Source of the DNA: Streptomyces altiplanensis
Lineage (GTDB): Bacteria > Actinomycetota > Actinomycetes > Streptomycetales > Streptomycetaceae
Assembly (NCBI GenBank): GCA_003719395.1
Contig: RHMC01000044.1
Span: 1 to 48,140 of the forward strand
Length of the DNA: 48,140 nucleotides
Direction: 5' to 3'
The notes below the pieces were generated by a model. The model was not told the origin of the DNA. It saw only the letters and a list, made by a program, of their open reading frames with translations, and did not search any database. Positions 28,939-37,721 of this stretch are shown piece after piece (the stretch's first letter is position 1; each line of letters starts with the position of its first letter). The translations under genes and the position numbers were made by a program.

Positions 28939-29703
28939 ATGACCTCGGCATCGATCGATCTCAACGCCGACCTCGGGGAGGGTTTCGGGCGCTGGCGGCT
29001 GACCGACGACGAACAGCTGCTGTCCGTCGTCACCAGTGCCAACGTCGCCTGCGGCTTCCACGCCGGTGACGCGGCGACCATGCGCCGCGTCTGCGACCTC
29101 GCGGCCGAGCGGGGAGTACGGATCGGCGCGCAGGTCTCGTACCGCGATCTGGCAGGCTTCGGACGGCGCTCCATGGACGTCCCCGCGGACGAACTCGCCG
29201 CCGAAGTCGCCTATCAGATAGGCGCGCTGGAAGTGTTCGCGCGAGCGGCGGGTTCGCGCGTCTCGTACGTCAAACCGCACGGCGCGCTCTACAACCGCGT
29301 GGTGCGCGACGAGGAGCAGGCCACCGCCGTCGTCGACGGTGTACTGCTCGCGGGCGGACAGCGGCCGGTTCTCGGACTGCCGGGGTCGCGGTTCCTCGAC
29401 ATCGCCTCGAAGGCCGGTCTGCCGGTCGTCGCCGAGGCGTTCGCGGACCGCGCGTACACGGCGGAAGGGACACTCGTCCCGCGCGGGCAGGAGGGCGCCG
29501 TCGTCACCGACGAGGTGACGGTCGTCGAACGCTCCGTCTCCATGGCCCGGTTCGGTGTCGTCACCTCGCACTGCGGCAGGCCGGTCGGCGTGCGGGCCCG
29601 CTCGCTGTGCCTGCACGGGGACACCCCGGGCGCCGTCGGCCTTGCCCGCCGCGTACGGGAGCGCCTGGAGGGCGCAGGCGTCCGCGTGGAGGCCTTCGCA
29701 TGA
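28939..29703 (+). CDS. pxpA: 5-oxoprolinase subunit A (LamB/YcsF family)
   Basis: PxpA works with the PxpB-PxpC complex to open 5-oxoproline to glutamate using ATP. The 254-residue protein begins SIDLNADLGEGFGRW, the family's metal/substrate motif, followed by NVACGFHAGDAATM and VKPHGALYN. ATG 28939 has AGGAG at 28922-28926. The stop overlaps pxpB as ATGA at 29700-29703, so the subunits are translationally coupled. The frame is intact. Confidence 0.93.
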   Translation: MTSASIDLNADLGEGFGRWRLTDDEQLLSVVTSANVACGFHAGDAATMRRVCDLAAERGVRIGAQVSYRDLAGFGRRSMDVPADELAAEVAYQIGALEVFARAAGSRVSYVKPHGALYNRVVRDEEQATAVVDGVLLAGGQRPVLGLPGSRFLDIASKAGLPVVAEAFADRAYTAEGTLVPRGQEGAVVTDEVTVVERSVSMARFGVVTSHCGRPVGVRARSLCLHGDTPGAVGLARRVRERLEGAGVRVEAFA

Positions 29704-30327
29704 GTGCCATGAGGGCGCTGCCGGCCGGGGGGCGTGCCCTGCTGGTCGAACTCGGCAGCGGCGAGGAGGCGGAGGCGCTCCACGCCGAACTGCTGCGCCG
29801 CCGTGCGCAGGGCACGCTCCCCACCGTGCGGGAGATCGTGCGGCGGCGCGCACAGTGCTGCTCGACGGCCTCGACGACTCCCGGGGGACTTCGCGCAGCG
29901 GCTGGCCGGCTGGGAGGTACCGCCGCTCGCGCCGGGCGCCGGGGGCGCGATCGAGATCCCGGTGCGTTACGACGGCCCCGATCTCACGGCGGTGGCCGAG
30001 CTGTGGGGCGTACCGGAAGGCGAGGTGGGGCGGATTCACGCGGCGACCGTGTTCCGGGTGGCGTTCTGCGGGTTCGCGCCCGGGTTCGGCTATCTGACCG
30101 GCCTCGACGAGCGGTACGCCGTACCGCGCAGGGGCACGCCGCGCACGGCGGTCCCCGCGGGCGCCGTCGCGCTGGCCGGCGCGTACACGGGGGTCTATCC
30201 GCGTGCCTCCCCCGGTGGCTGGCAGCTCATCGGCTCGACGGAGGCAGTGCTGTGGGACCACACCCGGACGCCCGCCGCGCTGCTCACGCCGGGCACCCGG
30301 GTGCGCTTCGTACCGGAGGAGCTGTGA
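29700..30327 (+). CDS. pxpB: 5-oxoprolinase subunit B (KipI-like), two frame breaks
   Basis: About 209 residues after adding one base near 29846 (LPTVREIV to ARTVLLDGLDD) and another near 29880 (before DFAQRLAGWEV). Conserved KipI-type motifs are IPVRYDGPDL, VAFCGFAPGFGYLTGL and TGVYPRASPGGWQLIG. ATG 29700 overlaps the pxpA stop, and the pxpB stop overlaps the pxpC start (GTGA at 30324-30327). This gapless packing supports a stoichiometric complex. The motifs after the breaks are unchanged, which favours sequence error over decay. Confidence 0.88.
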
Positions 30328-31193
30328 CGGACCGGGCTTTCGCGGTCGTACGGGCCGGGGCGCTGACCTCCGTACAGGACCTGGGGCGGCCCGGCCACGC
30401 CCATCTGGGAGTGCCGCTCTCTGGCTCGCTGGACCGGCCGGCGGGCGCTCTCGCGAACCGGTTGGCCGGCAATCCGCCGGAGGCGGCCCTCCTGGAGACG
30501 ACCCTCAACGGCTGCGCGGTACGGCTGCGTTGCGCGGTCACCGTGGCGGTCACGGGTGCGCCGTGCCCCGTCACCGTGGACGGGCGCCCCGCCGCCTGGG
30601 GCGCACCGGTGCGCGTGGCGGCGGGAGCCGTACTGGAGCTCGGGCATGCGGTGCACGGCGTACGGAGCTATCTCGCGTTCGCCGGCGGGGTCGCCGCCGA
30701 GCCCGTGCTGGGCAGCCGTTCCACCGATCTGCTGTCGGGGCTCGGCCCCGCGCCGCTGGCCGACGGTGCGGTGCTGCCGCTGGGAGACGGATCGGGGCCA
30801 CCGGTGTACGCCGATGCCGTGCCCTGGCAGGGCCCTCCGGAGGAACTGGTACTGCGGGCCGGCCCCGGGCCCCGTACGGACTGGTTCACCGGACGGGCGC
30901 TGCGCACCCTGGCCACGGCGGTCTACCGGGTCTCCTCCGCGAGCAACCGCATCGGCCTGCGCACCGACGGTCCGCCCCTGGAGCGCGCCGTGGCCGGTGA
31001 ACTGCCGAGTGAGGGCATGGTGCTCGGTGCGGTGCAGGTGCCGCCCGACGGGCGCCCCGTGGTGTTCCTGGCCGATCACCCCACCACGGGCGGCTACCCG
31101 GTGATCGCCGTCGTCAAAGAACAAGACCTGGCCGCGGCGGCGCAGGCCGCGCCCGGCACGCCCGTCCGCTTCGTCCCGGCCGGCCGGCGCTGA
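30324..31193 (+). CDS. pxpC: 5-oxoprolinase subunit C (KipA-like)
   Basis: 289 residues, partner of PxpB. The start VRAGALTSVQDLGRPGHAHLGVPLSGSLD is the KipA/biotin-dependent-carboxylase-like family hallmark. Later motifs are SYLAFAGGVAAEPVLGSRSTDL and FLADHPTTGGYPVIAVV. GTG 30324 overlaps the pxpB stop. It is the last gene of the operon; a hairpin overlapping its stop separates it from the convergent oxoprolinase gene. The frame is intact. Confidence 0.93.
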   Translation: MTDRAFAVVRAGALTSVQDLGRPGHAHLGVPLSGSLDRPAGALANRLAGNPPEAALLETTLNGCAVRLRCAVTVAVTGAPCPVTVDGRPAAWGAPVRVAAGAVLELGHAVHGVRSYLAFAGGVAAEPVLGSRSTDLLSGLGPAPLADGAVLPLGDGSGPPVYADAVPWQGPPEELVLRAGPGPRTDWFTGRALRTLATAVYRVSSASNRIGLRTDGPPLERAVAGELPSEGMVLGAVQVPPDGRPVVFLADHPTTGGYPVIAVVKEQDLAAAAQAAPGTPVRFVPAGRR

Positions 31194-31215
31194 GAGCCCG
31201 TAAGAAAGCTCTCAG
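31190..31215. terminator. Bidirectional hairpin between pxpC and the fused oxoprolinase gene
   Basis: CTGAGAGC (31190-31197) pairs with GCTCTCAG (31208-31215) around a ten-base loop. It begins within the pxpC stop codon and lies just before the stop of the convergent gene, so it can end both transcripts. Confidence 0.6.
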
Positions 31216-31221
31216 GCGTCC

Positions 31222-34200
31222 TCAGTCCTCAGGTCGGCCGTAACCGCCTCCGCCGGGGGTACGGACCACCAGCGTGTCCCCCGGCCCGGCTTCGGCCGTG
31301 TCACACCCCTCCAGCGGCGTGACGGTGCCGTCGGCGCGCTCGACGAAGTTGCTGCCGGTCGCTCCCGGCCCGCCGCCCGCCATGCCGTAGGGCGGGACGC
31401 GGCGGTGGCCGGAGAGCAGCGCCACCGTCATCGGCTCCAGGAAGCGGATCCTGCGTTCCGCGCCGCAGCCGCCCCGCCACCGGCCGGCTCCCCCGCTGCC
31501 TTCCCGCACGGAGAAGCTCTCCAGGCGCACCGGGTAACGCCACTCCAGCACCTCGGGGTCGGTGAGACGCGAGTTGGTCATATGGGTCTGCACGGCGTCG
31601 GCCCCGCCGAATCCGTCGCCCGCCCCCGAGCCGCTCGCCACGGTTTCGTAGTACTGCACGCGGTCGTTGCCGAAGGTGACGTTGTTCATGGTCCCCGAGC
31701 CCTCGGCCTGGACGCCGAGCGCGGCGTACAGCGCGCCGGTCACCGCCTGCGAGGTCTCGACATTGCCCGCCACGGTCGCCGCCGGGTAGGCGGGCGCGAG
31801 CATCGAACCCTCGGGGACCCGCACCTCCAGCGGTTCGAGGCAGCCGCTGTTGAGAGGGATCTCCTCGGCGACGAGTGTTCTGAAGACGTACAGGACGGCC
31901 GCCATGACCACCGACTTGGGGGCGTTGAGGTTCCCGGGCTGCTGCGGTGCCGTTCCGGTGAAGTCCAGCACCGCGCTGCGCGCCTCACGGTCCACCCGCA
32001 GTGCCACCTGGATCACGGCCCCGCTGTCGGTCTCGTAGCGGTACGACCCGTCCCGCAGCCCGGTGACGATCCGCCGCACGGACTCCTCGGCGTTGTCCTG
32101 TACGTGCCGCATGTACGCCTGGACCACCTCGAGCCCGAACTGGCCTGTCATGCGGCGCAGTTCGGCGATGCCCTTCTCGTTGGCGGCGATCTGGGCGCGC
32201 AGGTCGGCCAGGTTGGTGTCCGGGTCGCGCGACGGATACGGGGCGGCGGCCAGCAGCTCGCGCGTCTCGTCCTCACGCAGCCTGCCGTCCCTCACCAGAA
32301 GCCAGTTGTCGAAAAGAACGCCCTCTTCGTGCACCGTACGGCTGAAGGCGGGCATGGACCCGGGGGTGATTCCGCCGATCTCGGCGTGGTGTCCGCGCGA
32401 GGCCACCAGGAAGCGCAACGGCCCTCCGTCCGCGTCGAACACGGGCGTCACCACGGTGACGTCGGGCAGGTGGGTGCCTCCGTGGTACGGATCATTGATC
32501 GCGTACACGTCGCCGGGGCGCATGCTCCCCTCGTTGCGCCGCAGCACCTCCTTGATGGACTCGCCCATCGAACCGAGATGCACGGGGATGTGCGGAGCGT
32601 TGGCGATCAGACTGCCGTGCGCGTCGAAGAGCGCACAGGAGAAGTCCAGCCGCTCCTTGATGTTGACGGAGTGGGCGGTGTTTTCGAGGCGTACGCCCAT
32701 CTGCTCGGCGATGGCCATGAAGAGGTTGTTGAACACCTCCAGCATGACGGGATCGACGTCCGTGCCGACCGCCGTCCTGCCGGGGCGCGGGCGTACGCGC
32801 GTGAGCAGCAGATGTCCGCGCTCTCCGGCGGCCGCCTGCCAGCCCGGATCGACCACGGTGGTGGCGTCGTCCTCGGCGATGACGGCGGGCCCCTCCACGG
32901 TGTCCGTCGGCCGCAGGTCGTCACGCCGGTACAGCGGGGTGTCCTGCCTGCGCCCTTCCGTGAACATCCGTACCGTCGCACGGGGTGCCGGCGTTCCCGG
33001 GCGCGCGTTCCCTTCCGTGACGTTCCGCGGAACGTACGGTTCGGCCGTGCCCACGGCTTCCACCGAGACGGCTTCGACGACCAGCGGCTTGTCCATGGTG
33101 AAGCCGTACCGCGCGCGATGGTCCGCCTCGAAGGCCGCGGTCATGTCCGGGAGGCCGCCCAGTGCCACCGGCAGGCTCGCGTCCGTACCGGCGTAACGGA
33201 TCAGCACGCGCGCGTGCGTGCTGATCGCGGTGTCCGCGACGCCGTCGGCGCGCAGCTCCGCACGGGTACGTCCGGCCAGCCGGCCGCACAGCTCGCGTAC
33301 GCCCCCGAGCGATCGCCTCGACGAGCTCCGCCTCGACCGACTGCTCGCGCATGGCGGTGGCGTCGGCCAGCCCGATGCCGTACGCGGAGAGCACGCCGGC
33401 CAGCGGTGGCACGATCACCGTGCTGACGCCCAGCGCGTCGGCCACGGCGCACGCGTGCTGCCCGCCGGCGCCGCCGAAGCTGGTGAGGGCGTACCGGGTG
33501 ATGTCGTGGCCGCGCTGCACGGAGATTTTCTTGACGGCGTTCGCCATGTTCAGGACGGCGATGTCGAGGAAGCCCGACGCGACCTCCTCGGGACTGCGCC
33601 GTACACCGGTCGCTTCGGTGACGGCGTCGGCGAGCTCCGCGAACCCGCGGTGCACGGCCCCGGCGTCCAGGGGCTGGTCGCCGTGCGGACCGAAGACCTC
33701 GGGAAAGTGATCCGGCTGGACACGCCCGAGCATCACATTGGCGTCGGTGACCGTGAGCGGGCCGCCGCGCCGGTAGCAGGCGGGCCCCGGGACGGCGCCC
33801 GCCGAGTCGGGGCCGACCCGGTAGCGCCGGCCGTCGAAGTGCAGTACAGAGCCGCCGCCCGCCGCGACGGTATGGATGTTCATCGTCGGAGCGCGCATGC
33901 GTACGCCCGCGACCTGCGTGCCGAAGTCCCTTTCGAACTCGCCGGCGTAGTGCGACACGTCGGTGGACGTGCCGCCCATGTCGAAACCGATGACGCGCTC
34001 GAACCCGGCCTGCCGCGATGTACGGGCCATTCCGACGACGCCGCCCGCGGGGCCGGAGAGCACCGCGTCCTTGCCGCGGAAGTGCGCCGCCTCGCGCAGT
34101 CCGCCGTTGGACTGCATGAACATCAGACGGATGCCTTCGAGTTCCCTGGCGACCTCGTCGACGTAGCGGCGAAGGACCGGTGAGAGGTACGCGTCCACGA

Positions 34201-34828
34201 CGGTCGTGTCACCGCGCGGCACCAGCTTGATCAGCGGACTGACCTCGTGCGAACAGCTCACCTGGGTGAACCCGAGCCGACGTGCCTCGGCCGCGACGGC
34301 GGACTCGTGCGCGGGATGGCGGTAGCCGTGCATCAGCACGACAGCGGCGCTGCGGAAACCGTCGCTCCGCGCGGCGCTCAACCGTCCGGCGACGGCCGCG
34401 AGGTCCAGCGGCCGTACGGTCGCTCCGTGCGCGTCGATCCGTTCCGGGACCTCGACGACGCGCTCGTACACCGCCTCGGGCAGGACGATGTGGCGGTCGA
34501 AGAGCCGGGGACGGTTCTGGTAGGCGATCCGCAGGGCGTCCCGGAAGCCTTCGGTGACGATGAGCACGGTCGGCTCGCCGCGCCGTTCCAGGAGCGCGTT
34601 GGTGGCGACCGTCGTGCCCATCCTGACGATGTCGATCCGGTCGGCCGGGACCGGCTCGTCCGGTCCGAGCTCCAGCATCAGCCGGATTCCGGCGACGGCC
34701 GCGTCCCGGTGGCGCTCCGGGTCGTGCGAGAGCAGTTTGCGGGTGACGAGCCTCCCGTCGGGCCGTCGGCCCACCACATCGGTGAAAGTGCCGCCACGGT
34801 CGATCCAGAATTCCCAGCGCCCGCTCAT
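31222..34828 (-). CDS. ATP-dependent 5-oxoprolinase / hydantoinase, fused HyuA-HyuB, one frame break
   Basis: About 1201 residues after removing one base near 33310, the size of eukaryote-type 5-oxoprolinase. The HyuA half (about 1-690) has the sugar-kinase-like phosphate motifs [13 protein letters not shown] and [13 protein letters not shown] plus [12 protein letters not shown]. The HyuB half has [43 protein letters not shown] and [17 protein letters not shown]. The fusion favours 5-oxoproline (to glutamate) over hydantoin as substrate. It is convergent with pxpABC, so the locus carries two unrelated enzyme systems for one reaction. ATG 34828 is the first codon of the conserved region. Confidence 0.88.
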
Positions 34829-35161
34829 TCACCCATTCTGGCAAGGGGCGGCGCGGTCGGCGCGGATACGGCGGCGAGCGCCCGGGAAGCGCGCGGACCG
34901 AGCCGCGCGCCGGTCCCGCGGGCGGCAAGGCGGCGGGCGGTCCGCAGGGCGCAATGGGCAACGCCGTTGACACCGGGGGAAAGGATTCGGTGACGACGAC
35001 GACACGCATACCCGTGTTGTCGTCAGGCCGGGAGTGGCCCGGCCGGCCTGGATCTGTCCGGCCCAGGAACGTCCCATGAGCGTTTGGCCCCCGTGCCCGT
35101 GCCCGTCACGCGTTCCCGCACGCCCTCCCGCACCCACTCGGGCAGCCGCCGTCACGCCCGC
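34829..35161 (-). other. Gene-free region upstream of the oxoprolinase gene
   Basis: 333 bases between the HEAT-repeat gene (ending at 35162) and the oxoprolinase start; both run leftward. It should hold a terminator for the first and a promoter for the second. The only clear structure is the hairpin at 34995-35024. No gene is supported here. Confidence 0.55.
34995..35024 (-). terminator. Hairpin, probable terminator of the HEAT-repeat gene
   Basis: GACGACGACACG pairs with CGTGTTGTCGTC (11 of 12 positions) around the loop CATACC. It lies about 140 bases past the HEAT gene stop and 167 bases before the oxoprolinase start. It could instead be an operator for oxoprolinase. Confidence 0.45.
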
Positions 35162-36577
35162 TCAGACGGCGGGCGCGTCGGGCCCGATCCTGCTGCGTAC
35201 GGCGGTCTGCACCTCGGCCTCCTCGGCCGGATCGGCGGCGAGCCGCCGCAGTCTCTCCGCCACGCGCGCGTCGCCGGTCTCGGCGTGCAGCGCGGCCAGC
35301 TCCCTGGTCGTCTCCTCACAGTCCCACAGGCACTCGACGGCGAAGCCGGTGGCGTACGACGGGTCGGTGGCGGCCAGGGCGCGCGCCTCGCGGCGCGCAG
35401 GTGCGAGGAGGCCGTCTCCCGGTAGACGTGGCGCAGTACGGGCGCCGCGGCACAGATGCCCAGCCGCCCCGCGCCGTCCACGAGGGTCCACAGGAGCGGT
35501 GCGTCGGGCCCGTCCGCCCGTACGGTCTCCCGCAGCGCACCGTGCACGAGCGGGGCGTCCCCGGCCTCGCCCCGGCAGGCGAGCACACCGGCGGCCGACG
35601 CCCCCAGGGCGTCGGGGCGGTGCACCCAGCCGCGGGCCCGGTCCACCGCGTCGGCGCCGCACATCCGCTCGAAGGAGGCGACGGCGGCTTCCGCGACGGT
35701 ACGGGAGGGGCTCTGGGCCGCCGCCTCGATGAGGTCGAGCGCGGCAGGGTCGCGTGACGCGGCGAGGTAGTGCAGGGCGGTGCTGCGCGCGCCGTCCTCG
35801 CCGCTGCGGGCGGCCTCGACGATCGCGACGGTCCGCGGCCCGGCCGCGGCCGTCAGGCACCGGGCGGCCGGCACATGCAGCGGCGTACCGCGGTCCAGGC
35901 CCTGCTGGGCCCAGTCGAACACCGCCTGGACGCTCCAGCCGGGGCGGGGCCCGGACGGTCGCATCTGCCGCTGCCAGCGTGCGAACGACCCCTGTTCCTG
36001 GGCCGTCCTGCACGCGGGCGCCGACGTTTTCGCGCGGGTCCTCGGACCACAACCGCCAGGGCCGGGGCTCGAAGGCGTCCCGTACGGCGGAGGCCAGTGC
36101 GGCCTCGCCCTCGGGGGTGGCGGGGAACCGGGCGAGCACGGGCAGGGCGAGGCCGTGCAGTCCGGCGTCGTCGTCGCGCAGGGCGAGCTCGTCGAGGGCC
36201 CAGGTCCAGTTGGCACCGGTCCTGGCGTACCGCCGCAGCAGCGCCACGGCGTCGTTCCTGCCGTACGAGGCGAGGTGGCCCAGTACGGCGAGGGCGAGGC
36301 CGGTCCTGCCCTCGTCGGTGTCGACGAGGTCCTCGGGGTCGAAGAGGTGCTGCTCGATCGCTTCGAGCCCGCCGTCGAGATCCAGGTAGAGGCGCGCGTA
36401 GTACAGGGAGCGGTTCTCGACGTGCCAGTCGTGGCGGGGGTCGTCGAGGACGCAGTGGTTGAGGGCCGCGAGCGCTTCGGGGCGCGGCGCGGCGAGCGCG
36501 TGCAGCGTGCCGTCGCCGCGGCCCCTCTGCAGGAGGCCGAGCAGGGTGCCGCTCGGCGCTATGACTGGATCGAACAT
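35162..36577 (-). CDS. HEAT-repeat-containing protein, two frame breaks
   Basis: About 471 residues when two compensating breaks near 36010 and 35400 are repaired. The sequence is a series of helical pairs such as GRTGLALAVLGHLASYGRNDAVALLRRY, ALHYLAASRDPAALDLIEAAAQ and TRELAALHAETGDARVAERLRRLA, the look of HEAT/PBS-lyase-like repeats. These form protein-binding scaffolds. There is no signal peptide or membrane segment. ATG 36577 has GAGG nine bases upstream. It follows an ankyrin-repeat gene on the same strand, 257 bases away; the interval 36578-36834 holds nothing I recognise. Function unknown. Confidence 0.78.
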   Translation of the reverse strand: MFDPVIAPSGTLLGLLQRGRGDGTLHALAAPRPEALAALNHCVLDDPRHDWHVENRSLYYARLYLDLDGGLEAIEQHLFDPEDLVDTDEGRTGLALAVLGHLASYGRNDAVALLRRYARTGANWTWALDELALRDDDAGLHGLALPVLARFPATPEGEAALASAVRDAFEPRPWRLWSEDPRENVGARVQDGPGTGVVRTLAAADATVRAPPRLERPGGVRLGPAGPGPRYAAACAGRPVPDGRGRAADRRDRRGRPQRRGRRAQHRPALPRRVTRPCRARPHRGGGPEPLPYRRGSRRRLLRADVRRRRGGPGPRLGAPPRRPGGVGRRCARLPGRGRGRPARARCAAGDRTGGRARRTAPVDPRGRRGAAGHLCRGARTAPRLPGDGLLAPARREARALAATDPSYATGFAVECLWDCEETTRELAALHAETGDARVAERLRRLAADPAEEAEVQTAVRSRIGPDAPAV

Positions 36578-36834
36578 GGAAAAAGCCTCACATCAAGCTG
36601 TCGACGCAACCGGGATACGTGCCGTGCCTAGGCCGCGCGACACCCTGTCCGGTCGTCCGCCGTCGTCTCTTGCCCGCTGTAGACCATCTTCCTCTGCCTC
36701 TCGTCGGTGGGCCCAAAGCGGGCCCGTTCACATCCCTCGTGGTCCTGCGGCTTCCGCCGGTCCCCGCGCATGTGAATCCGACGTCATGATGACCCAGCCA
36801 TTTCGCCGACGCGACCACATTTACGACGCCCCGG

Positions 36835-37229
36835 TCACTGGGCGCCGAACAGCTCCAGCAGGTCCTTCTTGTCGAACATCCGTGCCGTGTCCACGGCGAC
36901 GGCGTTCCGGCGGACGGGTCGGCGCCACCGTCGACCAGCGCGCGGGGGTCACCGCCTCCTCGCCCCTTGAAGACGGCTCCGGCGAGCGGCGTCTGCCCCC
37001 GGTCGTTGGCCCGGTCCGGGTCGGCGCCCCGGCTCAACAGGGCCTGCACGGCGTCGGCATGGCCGTGATAGGCGGCGAGCATCACGAGGGAGTCGCCCCG
37101 GTCGTTGGTGAGGTTCGCGGGCACGCCTGCGTCGACGTACGCGGCGATCACCTCGGCCTCGCCCCGGCGCGCCAGGTCGAAGATCTTGGTAGCCAGCTCG
37201 ACCACCTCAGGATCCGGGGTTTCGCTCAT
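36835..37229 (-). CDS. Small ankyrin-repeat protein, at least one frame break
   Basis: About 131 residues. Ankyrin repeats are visible: AAYVDAGVPANLTNDRGDSLVMLAAYHGHADAVQALLSRGADPDRANDRGQTPLAGAVFKG. After a region of local frame disturbance near 36950 (KGRGGGDPRALV, normally like KGEEAV-RALV), ALVDGGADPSAGTP continues. One missing base near 36906 gives the end AVDTARMFDKKDLLELFGAQ and a stop at 36835. The C-terminal MFDKKDLLELFG is typical of short Streptomyces ankyrin proteins. It is probably a cytosolic protein-protein interaction module. Confidence 0.78.
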
Positions 37230-37410
37230 CGGACGGACCGCCTTCCACTGCCGTTCACTGCTGTGACCTGTACGTACGACATCGGAGCCGTACGAGTGAA
37301 TCGTCAGGGTACTGCCCGCCCGCCGACATGACCCGGCCCGTCGGCGGCAAAGATCACGGCGAGCGGACCCACATCGGCCACCTCGGTGAAAAATCTGAAA
37401 AGTACCCCAT

Positions 37411-37439
37411 TTGCACCTTTTGCCGTATGGCTACATGCT
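37411..37439 (+). promoter_or_regulatory. Possible promoter of the small-membrane-protein/FtsK-like pair
   Basis: TTGCAC (37411-37416) lies in an unusually AT-rich pocket (about 37385-37440), 74 bases before the start of the 64-residue membrane protein. With a 17-base spacer the -10 would be CATGCT, a weak match, so the exact -10 is uncertain. Confidence 0.3.
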
Positions 37440-37489
37440 GTGAGCCTGGAAGAACTCATGGTGACTGTCCCCTCAACCAGGAGAACCTC

Positions 37490-37684
37490 ATGATCCTGTC
37501 CATCTCAGGCGTCGTACTGCTCGGCATCATCGTCTTCCTCTTCTTCCGGAAAGACGGTCTCAAGGCGTCGCACGCCATCGTCTGCGCACTGTTCGGCTTC
37601 TATCTGGCAGGCACGGCCATCGCCCCGAGCATCAAGGCCGGAGGCGCCAGCCTCGCCGGCCTGCTGGGCGGGATCAAGTTCTGA
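37490..37684 (+). CDS. 64-residue membrane protein paired with FtsK-like gene
   Basis: MILSISGVVLLGIIVFLFF starts a first membrane helix, and SHAIVCALFGFYLAGTAIAP forms a second. The C-terminus is small and glycine-rich (LLGGIKF). ATG 37490 follows AGGAG (37479-37483); an upstream extension to 37328 is non-hydrophobic and unlikely. The downstream FtsK-like gene begins 37 bases later with its own AGGAG, so they form a pair. The arrangement recalls small spread proteins next to TraB/FtsK-like translocases on Streptomyces plasmids; that link is inference. Confidence 0.75.
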   Translation: MILSISGVVLLGIIVFLFFRKDGLKASHAIVCALFGFYLAGTAIAPSIKAGGASLAGLLGGIKF

Positions 37685-37721
37685 CCTGCCGCAACCGCTC
37701 CCACACCACCAGGAGACCGAA

